A stretch of DNA of 64,000 nucleotides, from the NCBI RefSeq assembly GCF_030052815.1, contig NC_079498.1:74944992-75008991 (forward strand), in the 5' to 3' direction. The notes below the pieces were generated by a model. The model was not told the DNA's origin. It saw only the letters and a list, made by a program, of their open reading frames with translations, and did no database searches. Below, one piece after another: positions 21,825 through 33,808 of the stretch (the first letter of the stretch is position 1; each line of letters begins with the position of its first letter). The stretch comes from Hevea brasiliensis (lineage: Eukaryota; Streptophyta; Magnoliopsida; Malpighiales; Euphorbiaceae). A program made the position numbers and the translations under genes.

Positions 21825-23773
21825 AAATGCCACATTTTGGATTTTACATTTGTTGGCATTAGTTGTCAATTTTAATTCAAAACTCATTGGAAGTAATTCC
21901 AAAAATTCAGATTTGGTCACTTAGGTTTACTGCTCCATTGGACCAATCTACAGTGAGAATTTGGCTAAACTTTCTCCATCAAAGTTGTTCCTTAATGTGT
22001 CTTCTTTAATTCCCTTTTTAAATCACTCCATATGGTGTTTTTTAGCTCAAGTTATTGCATTTTTACCATAACTGGCTAGATTGGTCCATTCCCAGATTTT
22101 CTGGGCAGATTTGGTTCTGGTAGTTTTGGTGTCCTAATTTTGGCTAGCAATTCGAATAGGTTGTGGTCAGAATTTGCATTTCTATTCTCCATGAAAGTTG
22201 TTCTAAATTATCTAAGCTTTCTATGGGTTCAAGAATCAGGTCATTTGGACCTATATACACAAAGTTATGGCCATATGAACAAACACTATTCATTTGGTCA
22301 TTTTCCAGGTCCAGAATTGAGATACCTGAATTTAGGCAAATTTTAGGTCATCTTAAGTTGGTTTTCTGGGCAGGATATCTTCATAAAAAAATGTGGCATT
22401 ATGTCCCTAGTTTCACCTCCAATTGGCCTTACTCTAATTGAAGCTACACAAGCCAAGTTATGGCTGCCCAAACCCACTGTACTCAAGTCTATAATTTCTG
22501 ACACAAGAGGGCAGCATCTCTAATTCCCAATTCAATGCCACAGTTAATTCCAAATTAAGGTCAAACCATACCAAATGGTCACTGACTAACCATTAGAACA
22601 CTACTTCACCATCAATTCAACAAAACCCTAATTTTTCTCAAAACCTAATTCCCAAAGTTTCTAATTTTGCTCCACACATATAAATCAAAGTTCTAATACT
22701 TGTATACTCATTATAAACCATCACTACACCATTTCAATTCCATTAAAATTAATCAAGACCATCTCCAATTCATGGCTGCTGAAAATTAAGGGAGGTCCAA
22801 ACATGCATATTTTGTTTAAATTTCAATAATTCTTAAGTCAATTCATGGTCCTAACAAAGAAATTAGAGAGTGAGAGAGGAAGAAATTGACACTAACCTCA
22901 ATTGAGCTAATTCCAAGAACTCTAACTCTTCTATTTTCCCCTTTCTTTTTACTCCCAAGCACCTTAGCTAGGTTAGATATGAAGTTTTAATGAAGGTGAT
23001 TAGGGAAAATATGGTGAGAAACCAAGGTTATGCAAGGTAGATGGAAGAGTAACAATGGAGGGAGGAGAGAGAGTGAATTCGGCCGCTTAAGAAAGAAGAA
23101 GGAGCTAATGGCTTTTCTTAATTTTGACCTCTTCTTATCATTTTTAATGATGTTTATGTGTGCTTGTTGAATTTTAATTAGCTAAGAGGTTTTTTTTTAT
23201 TGCATCATCCATACCTCATGCTTATATAATAATTGAGTTTTAATTTCATTTTCTTTTTCTCTCTTTTCTACTCATTTTTAATTAAATTTTCATAAATATT
23301 TATTCATATTTTATGTCATATAACTCATTTACTTAAAGGGACAAGTTGGTCAAAAATCATCTTTGAAGGTGAAATGACCAAAATGCCATTCGTTTTGCTT
23401 ATTGAGCTAAAATTGTTGGTACTGATTTACAAGATTTTCTTAGCATTTTCTTGACATTCTATTGTCATCTAGACTCAATAACTCTTCACTGGAGTCCCAA
23501 AAATTATTTTTCAGGGTTTCCCCATCAATCTAGGGTCAGCAACTGCCTTCACAGTCGCTTTCCATTAGGGTTGCCCATCGCCGGAGCTACAACTCATTTA
23601 ACTTTATTGCATTCTATTTCTAAAATTTTTCCTAAATTTTTCTTGTCATTATTTGATTTATTTATGACTCCTCACTCTAGTTTAAATATAGTTTCACACA
23701 TTTTGGCTATCCAGATAGACATTAATCACCAGAATAGTAGAATGCACGGACTAGCTAAAGTGAGGGCGTTACA
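21825..23773 (-). repeat. Gypsy LTR A, segment 3 of 3
   Basis: LTR A resumes with the second aaatg of the Gypsy-B target site and runs to its 5' terminus at 23773 (tgtaacgccctcac on the minus strand). The sequence across the excised Gypsy-B reads smoothly when compared with 44990-45060 of Gypsy-3. Segments 1, 2 and 3 together give about 2.6 kb of one LTR. Plus-strand ORFs such as 22140-22346 and 23451-23804 are chance ORFs in LTR sequence. Confidence 0.85.
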
Positions 23774-25221
23774 TGGCATGCCAACCTATCCAAACCTATC
23801 ATAAGTAGGCATACATGGGCATATTAGCATCTTAGGTATTGGTCCTTTGCATTTTGTGTCATTGTGATTACTATTTATAGCACTATTCATACTAAATTTT
23901 GTTTATTCCATAAATAATAGGAACACAAGTTCCAAATTCATGTTCAACCATATTTTGGTTTACAAAGTTGTTGGCATTAATTTCCAACCACAATTCAAGT
24001 CCTCTTAGGAGCATTTCAAAAATTTTAGTTTTTGTAACCTAAGTTCACTATTACATTAGGCTATTCTACAGTGAAAATTTAGCCAACCTCTCTTCATCAA
24101 AGTTGTTCCTTAAGGTCTTAACTTTAATTCCCTTTTTGAATCACTCTATTTGGAGTTTTGTAGCCCAAGGTATGACATTTTTACCTTAATTGGTCAGATT
24201 GTCAATGTTCAGAATTTTCTGGGCAGTTTTGGTTTTAGTAATTTTGTTGAACTAATTTTGGTTAGCAATTTGACTAGGCTAAGTTCAAAATTAGGATTCA
24301 TGATCTTCATGAAAAATGTTACACTATGTCTAAGCTTTTCATGGGTTTAAGATTCAGGTCATTTGGACCTCTCTACAATGAGTTATGCCCATTTTAACAA
24401 TCATTGTTCATATGATCATTTTTCCAAGTCCAGCTTATGGTCACCCGGATTCAAACCAATTTTAGGTCACTTTGTGTTAGGATTCTGGGTAGGGTATCTT
24501 CATGAAAAATGTGAAATTATGTCCCTAGTTTAACCTCCAGTAGAATTTACACTAATTGAAGCTATACAACTCTACTTATGGCTGCCCAAACCTACTGGAC
24601 TCAAAGCCCAGAATTTCTAGCACAAGGGAACACTTCTCCTTTGAGCATTTCAATTCCATAACCAACTCCATTTTAAGGTCAAACCACATCAAATGGTCAT
24701 TAATTGACCTTAATAACACCAATTCAATGACAATTTAACAAACCCCCAATTTTGGTTCAAAACCCTAACCTCCAATTTCTCAATTTCATACCACACATGA
24801 AAATTCAACTTCTAATTCACACATACTTATCAAATACCATTATTAGGGAAATTTTAATCAATCAAAACCATCATTCTTTTATGGATGTTGTAATTTCATC
24901 CTTCCATTACTTCATTATTTCTTCACAATTTCATATAATATGGACTCACTTCAACAATATGATAAGAATTAAAGAAAGAAAGAGGGTGGAAATTGCACTA
25001 ACCTTTGTTGTCACTCTTCCAAGACTTTCCTAACTTCACTTTCTTCCCAATTCCTGGCTACCAAATACTTCTCCAAGACTAAATAATAAATTTTTGTATT
25101 GGGGTTTAGGGGTTTTGTAGTGTGATTAGCTAGGAAATCAAGCCTGCATGAAGAAAAATGGAGGAGCTCTCCTCTAATGGTGTTTCGGCCAAGGTTAATG
25201 GGAGGTAAAAGATGATTAAAA
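23774..25221 (-). repeat. Gypsy LTR C fragment
   Basis: This is a minus-oriented fragment of an LTR close to the Gypsy-3 LTR, matching roughly the reverse of 43755-45195. LTR A adjoins it on the left at the ggcatgccaacctatcc block, and Gypsy-2 cuts it on the right at 25222. The missing ends of this LTR are not found elsewhere in the window. It is probably the oldest layer here. Confidence 0.8.
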
Positions 25222-28200
25222 TGTAACACTCTCACTGTAGCAATTCCGTACATTCTACTATTCTGGTGACCGGTGTCAGTCCGAACAGCTAGAATATCTG
25301 GAAAAATATTTAAACTAAAGTGAGGAACCATAATTAACTCAAATATTAATAAGGAAAAAATTTAGAAAAAATTTTAGAAATAAAATACAACCAAGTTAAA
25401 TGAGCCGGTGCCCTAGTGATGGGTAACCCAGTGGAAAGTTGCGGTCCTCTCAACTAGGAGCCCTAGGCCCGGAAAAAAATTCATAAAAAAATTTTTGGGA
25501 CTCCAGAGAAGAGTCATTGAGGTTTCTAAGGCATTAGAATGCCAAGAAAAAGCTTAGAAAAATTTTTCTATCAGTACAGACAATTTTGGTCTGTTAAGCC
25601 AAACGGAGGGCATTTTGGTCATTTCGTCTTCAGAGATGATTTTTGGCCGACTTGTCCAGTTAAGTAAATAATTATCACAACATAAAATGTGAATAAATAT
25701 TGCTAAAAATTAAATTGAAAATGAGTAGAGAAGAAAAGAAAAGAAAATGAGATAAAATGTCAATTTTGACATCACATGATGTCATTAAACCCTTTTCCAC
25801 CAATCACATTTAACCAAGCCCACTTAAAACAAATAAAAAGAGATAAAAAGGGAGAAAACAAAAAAAAAGAAGAAGAAATATGCTTTCTTCTTCCTCACTT
25901 TTCATCTACCATAGCCAAGAAGCTCTCTCCATTTCCTCTTTTACAGCTTGATTTTCCTAAGCTTCCACCCCACAAAACCCTAAACTCACTTCCACAAAAC
26001 CCTAAACTCACTTCACTAAAAATCATTCCCACATCTTAGAGAAGCTAGTTGCAGCAAAAAGAAGAGAAAGGATTGAAGTTTTGTTAGCTTGAAATTCTGC
26101 CCAAAGAGGTTAGTGTCCAATTTCCTATCTCTTTTACTTAATTCATGTTTATTGGCATGAGATAAGTGGAAAAGTGTAAGAAAAACAAAATAAAACTTAT
26201 GTATATTCATCCTTACAATTTCAGCAGCCTAGGGATGGCTAGGGTTTGATAAATTTACTTGAAGTAAAGTGTTTATGAGCTACCCTTAGTATTAGATGAG
26301 TGATTGAACATGTTTAAGTGAAATGCAAGTATAGTGCATGAATGAACTTGAAAACTTGGACATTTGAACAACATTAGGGTTTGCTCATGTAATGGTATGT
26401 TAACTTTCTAATGGTCAATTAGTGACCATTTGAATGTGTGTGAGGAGGAATTGAAGTGAGTAAGAATGTTGGAGTTGAATTTAGGCATGCTGCCCTTGGT
26501 GACCTGCAGGACTGGGTGTGAGTCCAGCAGGTTTGGGCAGCCATAAATGGAATTGTATAGGTTCAATTGGTGTAAGGCTAATTGGACATGAAACTAGACA
26601 CATAATGGCACAACTTTGGTGAAGAAACCCTGCTCAAAAAACCAAACCAAGTTGACCTAAAAATTGCCCTAATCCGGGTGACTTGCATTCTGCCTGGGCA
26701 AAATAACCAAATAAACAGTATTTATTCATTTAGTCATAACTCAGTGTAAAAAGTCCAATTAACATAAACTTTTACCAGCTGATAGCTGAGACATAGACCT
26801 ACAACTTTCATGAAGAAACAAAACCCAAATTTTGATCATAACATGTTAAAAAATTGACCTGCAGTCAGTATACAAAACATGTAGATTTGGTTCCGTCCAG
26901 AAAATCTAGAAAATTTACAATCCGGCCAATTATGGTATTTAGGCCATAACTTGAGCTACGAAACTCCAAATGGAGTAATTCAAAAAAAGAAATGTAACTA
27001 GACACAATAAGGAACAACTTTCATGAAGACAAATTTGCCAAATTCCTACTGTACAAATGACCAATGGAACAGTAAACTTAGTGCTTAAAATCTGAAAATT
27101 GTGAATAATCAACACTAAGCTTTGAAATGGTATTGGCAACCAATACCAACAACTTTAGAATGCAAAATATGGTATGTTGGGGATATTAGAACTAATATAC
27201 CTATTATCTATAATGAAATGAATAGTAACAATGAAACTTTAATTTCAAGAATTGTAAAATTTAAAAGTGTAACATGCCTTAGTACACATAGTAAGATTGG
27301 TTTGTATAGGTTGGCATGCCAATAGGGTTCAGTTAGCAGTACTGCACATGGCATTATGCCATTCTGTGATTTTATGGCTTTTAGCCATTCTGAAATTATG
27401 GTGATACTTGGCCTTGTGCCTAATATTTGTTACAGCTTATCAGCTGTTCTGTTGCACACCGGGAGATACATATGTGACCGATGGTGTGATGGCTCGAGGT
27501 ACTTGATATCCAGTGCCAGTTTACCCATTTATCCAGTCCATTCATCCAGTATAGGTTACTTGGGCAACAAAAAATGAAAATTTATAAATTTAATGAAATA
27601 ATGAATATAACAAGTACCAAATAAATAAGACCACAAATAATTATAAAAAATTTATCTGCATGAGACATCAATACATTTACTGGATATTTATTTACTTTTA
27701 GTTATTTTTATTTTATTATTGGCACCACTAAGCATTATTGCTTAGCGCGTCACTTTTTGTCACGCGTAGGTTCTAGAGAGACAGACAGAGAGCCTAGTAG
27801 ACCTCAGACTGGGTGAGGCCGTCTACAGTTCTGCATAGTGTCCGTGTCACCTCACAGACTTTAGTGCATTGGTAGGACACTAGGTCTCATTTTGATATTT
27901 TATAATTAACTTTTATTTTCTCATGTATAATTGAGACTTATGTAATATGTTTTGGTATTAATGTAAATAGTGGAAATTTGTGTTTATAAATGAAAAATTG
28001 AGTATTTATTTATGACTTGTATATGAATATTATGTGAAATGAATGAATGAGAAATCGAAGTATTATTGAGAAATATTGAGACTTTATTGATATAATGGAG
28101 TTTAGGAATGATTGAAAACGTATTGGAAGTGTTTTTCACAGGTTCCGAAGAACTATTTTCTCTATTTTTAACCGGTACTCTGCCTGATTTTCTATAAAAT

Positions 28201-28389
28201 TTATGAAACCTCAAATAAATTTATAATTTCAATAAATGACTTAAATGAATTATATTTCATAAATTGCACTTTATAACCATTAGAAATAAATTAAGAAAAA
28301 ATAAAAATAAAGAAATAAAATATGGTGTTCCAGTACACTGTGTGACACATCTTACTCGGCTATACTGTAGACGGGTAAGGGGTGTCACA
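25222..28389 (+). repeat. Gypsy-2 5' LTR
   Basis: The 3168-bp LTR starts TGTAACACTCTCAC and ends GGGTGTCACA. It resembles the solo LTR at 47072-50161 more than the Gypsy-3 LTR. It contains the triplicated module (about 26541-27066) and the twin hairpin (27728-27766). ORFs at 25776-26039 and 27356-27577 are treated as chance ORFs. Confidence 0.9.
27728..27766 (+). other. twin hairpin in Gypsy-2 LTR
   Basis: Stem 1 is ctaagca (27728-27734) with tgcttag (27739-27745), loop of 4 nt. Stem 2 is cgcgt (27746-27750) with acgcg (27762-27766); inside it a C-C mismatch and a further ac/gt pair surround a T5 loop. It lies about 620 bp from the LTR 3' end. Confidence 0.65.
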
Positions 28390-28394
28390 TTTAG

Positions 28395-28407
28395 TAGTAT
28401 CAGTGCA
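28395..28407 (+). other. Gypsy-2 primer binding site, degenerate
   Basis: Here tagtatcagtgca occupies the place of tggtatcagagca, so two positions are changed relative to the Gypsy-3 site. The change would weaken priming by initiator tRNA-Met. Confidence 0.75.
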
Positions 28408-28516
28408 CGGTTTAGGCATTTCTGGGTCTAGATCGAGTCCATACCATGCATTATATTTGTAAGAGTCGAGGTGACACTAATGCAGATCTGTTTGTCTTTG
28501 TTATTTTGATTAGGAT

Positions 28517-29720
28517 ATGGACCCTACATCTCAGAGGGCAGTTGAGGAGGAAGTGGAAAGTCATGCTCCACCTGCAGCAGCTGAGACTGGAGGTAGGGGA
28601 GAACCTGCTCCAACAAAGCCTGCTCAGCCTCCACAGGCCATGTTCCAGCAAATGGCCGAGTTCTTCAGACAAATGGCTGGGGTAATGCCACCACCACCCC
28701 CACGTCCACAGCAGGAATGACATCTAGAAAGATTAAGAAAATTTGGAGCAGTGGATTTCTTTAGCAGGAGAGAAGATGATTCTGTTGCAGCCAAAAACTG
28801 GTTGAAAAGAACGGGAAGAGTTTTAAAACAACTCCACTGCACTCTAGAGCAAAACCTAAAAGTTGCTGTATCTCTACTGCAAGATGATGCCTATCAATAG
28901 TGGGATACAGTGTCTAGTGAAGTGCAACCAGAACTAATAACCTGGGACTTCTTCCTCTCAGAGTTCAAAAAGAAGTATGTGGGTAGTGTATACTTGGAAG
29001 AGAAAAGAAGAGAATTTATTAACCTGAGGTAGAGACAGCTGACAGTGGCAGAGTATGAAAAGGAATTTGTTAGACTGAGCCATTATGGAAGGGAGATAGT
29101 CCCTAATGAGGTTGAAAGGTGTAAAAGATTTGAAGAGGGACTAAATGATAACATCAAGATAATTATCACTGCCTTGGGAATCACAGACTTCACCAAGTTA
29201 GTGGAAGCTACATTAAAAGTTGAGAAAGTTAGAATAAGTGAGCAGACCAGAAGAGAGACACCAGAAGAGGGGCCTGAGTTAGTCTAGCTCATCTCCTGCA
29301 CCAGGAAAGAAGTTCAAAGGTCTACCTGCATAGAGTTCAGGTCAACCTCGAGGTCAGGGTCAGTCCCTGGGGCCCAGGCCACAGTTCACCCCTAAGAGAG
29401 GTTAGTCCACGCCATCAGTGGGCAGCTCTCCAGGGACGGGGTTCAGGGGACTAGGCCCAGCATCTTCTGCATGTCCGGATTGCCTGAAGTGGCATAAGAG
29501 GGAGTGGTGGAGAGTGACGAGTGCCTGCCTAAGGTGTGGGTCAATAGAGCATCAGTTAAGGAACTGTCCATGCAGAACTGCTATAGCTGCTCTAACACAA
29601 GTAGATAGACCTGCTCCTGCACCTCAAAGGGGTAAGAAATCTAGCAAATCTGAGGCAGTGGGACCATCATAGAGACCTGCATCTGAGCCAGCAGAGAGGC
29701 CAGAGGTTAGAGCACCTGCT
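28517..29720 (+). pseudogene. Gypsy-2 gag
   Basis: This gag begins MDPTSQRAVEEEVESH at the ATG homologous to the other copies. A proline-rich stretch is followed by a stop near 28718. The gag core resumes: LRKFGAVDFF, LHCTLEQNLKVAVSLLQ, then AYQ-stop-WDTV, where TGG (Trp) of the other copies is TAG (about 28898-28900). 29045-29287 continues with YEKEFVRLSHYGREIVP. 29418-29672 has the CCHC knuckle CLRCGSIEHQLRNC. At least four stops interrupt it, several at positions that are CAG or TGG in the sister copies. Confidence 0.85.
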
Positions 29721-29777
29721 AGAGCCTATGCCATAAGAGCTCAGGAGGAGTAAGATGCCTCGGACATCATCAAGGGT

Positions 29778-30260
29778 ATGTTCTCCCTCTACAACACATC
29801 TGTGCATGCATTAGTGGATCCAGGATTCACTCATTCATACATCTGCATCAACCTACCCATAGAAAGGGGGATACTAGTAGGGGAGAGTGACCAAGACATC
29901 CTGGTCACTAATCCATTGGGCCACAATGTAGTGGTGATCAAAGTGTACAAGGGTTGCCCATTAAGGATTCAGGGGTATGATTTTTTGGCAGACCTGATTG
30001 AGTTGCTTTTTCATGAGTTTGACGTGATTTTGGGAATGGACTGGTTGTCACGTCATCAGGCAATGGTTGATTGTAAATTGAAGAGAATTTCCTTGAAAAC
30101 TCCTGAGAATAATGAGATCACAGTTGTGGGAGAAAGGACAGATTTCTTGTCCAATGTCATCTCAGCCACAGTTGCAAGAAAACTGATGAGAAATGGCTGT
30201 GAAGCCTACGAAGCACATGTGGTGGATACTAGGCAAGCTAAGCCAAGTCTATGTGACATA
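29778..30260 (+). pseudogene. Gypsy-2 aspartic protease
   Basis: This domain is in one open frame. VHALVDPGFTHSYICI carries the catalytic Asp. ILVTNPLGHNVVVIKVYKGC follows, then FHEFDVILGMDWLSRHQ, the hydrophobic-G-hydrophobic block typical of retropepsins. The frame runs straight into the RT lead-in without a break, ending with a stop at 30465-30467. It is the best-preserved protease in the window. The region upstream of 29778 has a stop (gag-tun-PR junction near 29750). Confidence 0.86.
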
Positions 30261-31612
30261 TCCACAGTAAGAGACTTCCCAGATGTGTTCCCTGAAGAAT
30301 TGCCTGGCTTGCCTCCAGGAAGGGAAGTTGAATTTGCTATTGAGATGCTGCCGGGTACAACACCAATCTCTATTGCTCCTTATAGGATGGCACCCATAGA
30401 ATTGAAGGAACTGAAAATCCAGTTACAGGAGTTGCTGGATAAGGGGTTCATATGCCCCAGTGTGTAACCATGGGGAGCCCCATTGCTGTTTGTGAAAAAG
30501 AAAGATGGGACTTTGAGGTTATGCATCGATTACCGGCAGTTGAATAAAGTGAATGTGAAGAACAAATATCTGTTTCCTAGAATTGATGATCTGTTTGATT
30601 AGTTAAAGGGAGCAGGAGTATTTTCAAAAATTGATCTCAGATCAGAGTATCATCAGTTGAGGGTGAAGGATGCAGATGTGCCAAAGACTACATTCTGGAC
30701 CCGGCATGGGCATAATGAGTTCCTGGTGATGCCCTTTAGCCTAACAAATGCACCAGCAGCATTCATGGATCTTATGAATCGTATCTTCTATCCATACCTA
30801 GATCGGTTCATAGTGGTCTTTATTGATGATATTTTGGTGTATTCCAAGACCAGGGAAGAACATGATGAATATTTGAGGATTGTTCTACAAACCCTGAGAG
30901 AAAAGAAGCTATATGCTAAGTTGTCCAAGTGTGACTTCTGGTTGAATGAGATTGCATTCCTTGAACACATAGTGTCAGCTGATGGGATTAGAGTGGATCC
31001 CAAGAAAATAGAAGCAGTGATGGAATGGAAGCCTCCCAGAAATACAACTGAGGTAAGAAGCTTCTTAGGGCTAGCTGGGTATTATAGAAGATTTGTGAAG
31101 GGATTTTCTTTAATAGCTACTCCAATGACCAAGTTTTTACACAAGAATGTCATATTTGACTGGAATGATAAGTGTCAAGCCAGTTTTGAGAAGTTGAAGG
31201 CTATGTTAACAGAGGCACTAGTGTTAACACAGCCAGTGTCGGGAAAGGACTTTGTGGTTTACAGTGATGCCTCTCATAATGGGTTAGGGTGTGTATTGAT
31301 GCAAGAAGGGAAGGTAGTCACTTATGCTTCCAGGCAGCTAAGGCCACATGAACAGAACTACCCTACCCATTATCTAGAACTTGCAGCAATTATCTATGTA
31401 CTAAAGATATGGAGGCACTACTTGTATGGTGAAAAGTGCTACATTTATACAGACCATAAAAGTCTAAAATATTTACCAACCCAGAAGGAGCTCAACCTCA
31501 GACAGAGGTAATGGATTGAGTTCCTGAAGGACTATGATTATGTGATTGACTACCATACTGGGAAGGCAAATGTAGTTGCTGATGCTTTGAGCAGAAAATC
31601 CATCACAGCTTT
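30261..31612 (+). pseudogene. Gypsy-2 reverse transcriptase and RNase H
   Basis: RT starts with [20 protein letters not shown] and [24 protein letters not shown] at 30465-30467 replaces the Ser codon of CPSVSPWG, and a TAG near 30600 replaces Gln in LFDQLKG. 30657-31511 is open: [20 protein letters not shown], then intact [26 protein letters not shown], and RNase [18 protein letters not shown] and [18 protein letters not shown] further stop at 31509-31511 interrupts RQRRWIEFL, after which RNase H finishes with [16 protein letters not shown] sequence near 31570-31605. Confidence 0.9.
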
Positions 31613-31639
31613 GAGATCATTGAATGCCGCCTATCTTTG

Positions 31640-33153
31640 GCTGGAGATGGAGCTATTTTGGCTGAGTTGCAAGTGAGGCCAAACCTGCTACAGTAGATTT
31701 TAGATGGGCAGAAGGTAGATGGGAAATTAATGACTACTGTGAGTAAAATCTCAGAAGGGAAAGCAACTGACTATGAAGTGAAAGCAGATGGGTGTCTGTA
31801 CTACAAAGGAAGAGTATGTGTACCAGATGATAGGGAATTGAAAGCCAATATTCTGAAAGAGGCACATACCAGTGTTTATGCTATGCACCCAGGAAGTACA
31901 AAAATGTATCATGACTTGAAGCTTCAATATTGGTGGCCTAGTATGAAGAAGGACATAGCTGAATATGTGACTAAATGCTTGACATGTCAGCAAGTTAAGG
32001 CAGAACATCAAGTTCCATCGGGTTTGCTACAACCTATATGCATACCTGAATGGAAATGGGATTGGGTCACCATGGATTTTGTAAGTGGTCTACCTCTCAC
32101 CCAGAAGAAGCATGATGCAGTATGGGTGATAGTAGATAGATTGAGGAAGTCAGCATACTTTTTGCCAGTTAGGACTAACTACTCACTGGAGAAGTTAGTA
32201 GAATTGTATATTAGTGAGATAGTTAGACTGCATGGAATTCCACTTTCCATCATATCTGATCGAGACCCAAGGTTTATGTCGAGATTTTAGAAGAAGTTAA
32301 ATGAATCCTTGGGTACACAACTCCACTTCAGCACAGCTTTTCATCCTCAGACGAATGGCAATCAGAAAGAGTAATCCAGGTAAATAATTGAAACCAATTG
32401 AACTAATATAAATATTGAACTGAAATGATAATAATAACATGAAATATATGTCAGGTCCTTGAGGATATGTTGAGGAGTTATGTCATTGAGTTTGAGGGAA
32501 GTTGGGTACGATACCTCCCACTGGCAAAATTTGCATACAACAATAGCTACCAAGCTAGCATCCAAATGGCCCCGATTAAAGCATTGTATGGGAGAAAATG
32601 TAAAACTCTAGTGTGTTGGACTGAATTAGGCGAAGATAAACTGGCAGGGCCAGACCTGGTGAAATAGATTGAGGAGAAGGTAAAGCTAATCAAAGCCAAT
32701 CTAAAAGTTGCCTTAGATAGACAAAAATCCTATGCCAACCTAAAGAGAAAAGAAATAGAATATGCAGTTGGCGACAAAGTGTTCATCAAGGTATCACTGT
32801 GGAAGAAGGTACTAAGGTTTGGAACAAAAGATAAGTTAAGCCCTAGGTTCATTGGCCCATATGAAGTCATTGAATGTATGGGTCTAGTGGCCTACAGGCT
32901 AGCTTTACTACCAAAGCTGGACAAGATCCACAATGTGTTCCACGTATCTATGCTAAGAAGATACTGCTCAGATCCTTCACATGTCATCTCCATAGAAGAA
33001 ATTGAAGTACAACCGAATTTGACATATGAAGAAGAACCCATACAGATCCTGGCTCGAGAAGTGAAAGAGTTGATAAATAAGTAGATTCCATTGGTGAAAG
33101 TGCATTGGAGGCACCATAACACCGAGGAGGCAACTTGGGAAAGTGAAGAGACT
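31640..33153 (+). pseudogene. Gypsy-2 integrase, 3'-truncated
   Basis: The 186-codon ORF at 31730-32290 carries the zinc finger (EAHTSVYAMHPG ... KCLTCQ) and core (WDWVTMDFVSGLPL, VIVDRLRKSAYFLPV, ISDRDPRF). A stop replaces the Trp of RFWKKL at 32288-32290. The third acidic residue region (about 32345-32375) is frame-damaged. After the intron-like gap come MLRSYVIEFEGSWVRYLPLA and YNNSYQASIQMAPIKALYGR, then 32779-33084 with HNVFHVSMLRRY. The chromodomain-like part HWRHHNTEEATWESEE is cut at 33153 by Copia-2. Confidence 0.85.
32380..32454 (+). other. putative intron in Gypsy-2 integrase
   Basis: CAG|gtaaataat ... gtcag|GTCCTTGAGG, 75 bp, AT-rich, lies at the codon boundary used in the other two copies. 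Its ataataacat is a possible branch site about 20 nt before the 3' AG. The 3' end reads tgtcag here and gtgatag in the others, so the AG is kept although its surroundings differ. Confidence 0.65.
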
Positions 33154-33282
33154 GAAGGAGCGGAAGCATAAAAAACACAAGTTTAGATCATTGAAATTCA
33201 AAATTTTTCATCTAGGGTCACATGCATCATGCAAGATTCATTTTTATCTATTTGATTTCAATGATAAACAGCATATTAAAAC
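33154..33282 (-). repeat. Copia-2 LTR terminal fragment
   Basis: This matches the first 130 bp of the Copia-1 LTR at 331, starting tgaaggagcggaagc. It preserves the edge better than either Copia-1 LTR. It joins RT sequence at a short shared aaacc, suggesting a microhomology deletion of about 5 kb of element sequence. Confidence 0.8.
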
Positions 33283-33660
33283 CCTTTCGCTACAAGCCTT
33301 GCCTTATAGGTCTCTACCTTTCCATTAGAACCAATTTTCTTATTGAAAACCCATTTGTTCCCTATAGGTATAATACCTTCAGGTGGGTCAACAAGATCCC
33401 AAACTTGATTCTTATACATAGAATCAATCTCGAATTTCATAGCATCAATCCATTTTTGAAGAGTCTATATCTGATATAGTTTCTTCATAGGCAAGTGGAT
33501 CATCTCTATGATCTACTTCTTCATGAGTAGACAACTCTTGTTCTTCTTCATGAAGGAAACCATATCTCACTGGTGGGTGAGATACCCTCGTTGTTCTACG
33601 AGGAGCAGCTGTAGATGTTTCATCAATAGGTGTAGGTTGACTAGATGGATCTATATCCAT
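33281..33660 (-). pseudogene. Copia-2 reverse transcriptase, N-terminal part
   Basis: This corresponds to 3790-4165 of Copia-1. The open part at 33445-33660 includes APRRTTRVSHPPVRYGF and EEEQELSTHEEVDHRDDP, the linker before RT. Unlike Copia-1, the frame through this linker is intact. A frameshift near 33450 separates it from the RT start (NQVWDLVDPPEG, GNKWVF). The rest of RT is deleted at 33281. Confidence 0.78.
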
Positions 33661-33808
33661 CTGATCTGTTAGTTGGTCAGAATTCTCTAATTCTAACTCT
33701 ATTTGCCTTCCTTTGCCTCCTTCTTGAATAAACTATTATTCAAGAAATGTGCCATCTCTACTTACCACAACCTTTTGTGATGTAAGCAAATAAAAATAAT
33801 ATCCAAAA

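Larger units (their letters stand above)
25222..33153 (+). mobile_element. Gypsy-2, 3'-truncated chromovirus
   Basis: This plus-strand relative of Gypsy-B and Gypsy-3 has a 5' LTR, a degenerate primer site, gag, protease, RT, RNase H and integrase. It stops inside the chromodomain-like segment at 33153, where a Copia-2 LTR fragment begins. Its 3' LTR is absent. It lies inside LTR C; the expected left target site is taaaa (25217-25221), which cannot be confirmed because the right end is lost. Confidence 0.9.

Noticed and set aside
25776..26039. Possible small host gene in the Gypsy-2 LTR
   Set aside because: Low-complexity Lys/Pro/Ser ORF inside an LTR, with no counterpart in frame in the other LTRs.
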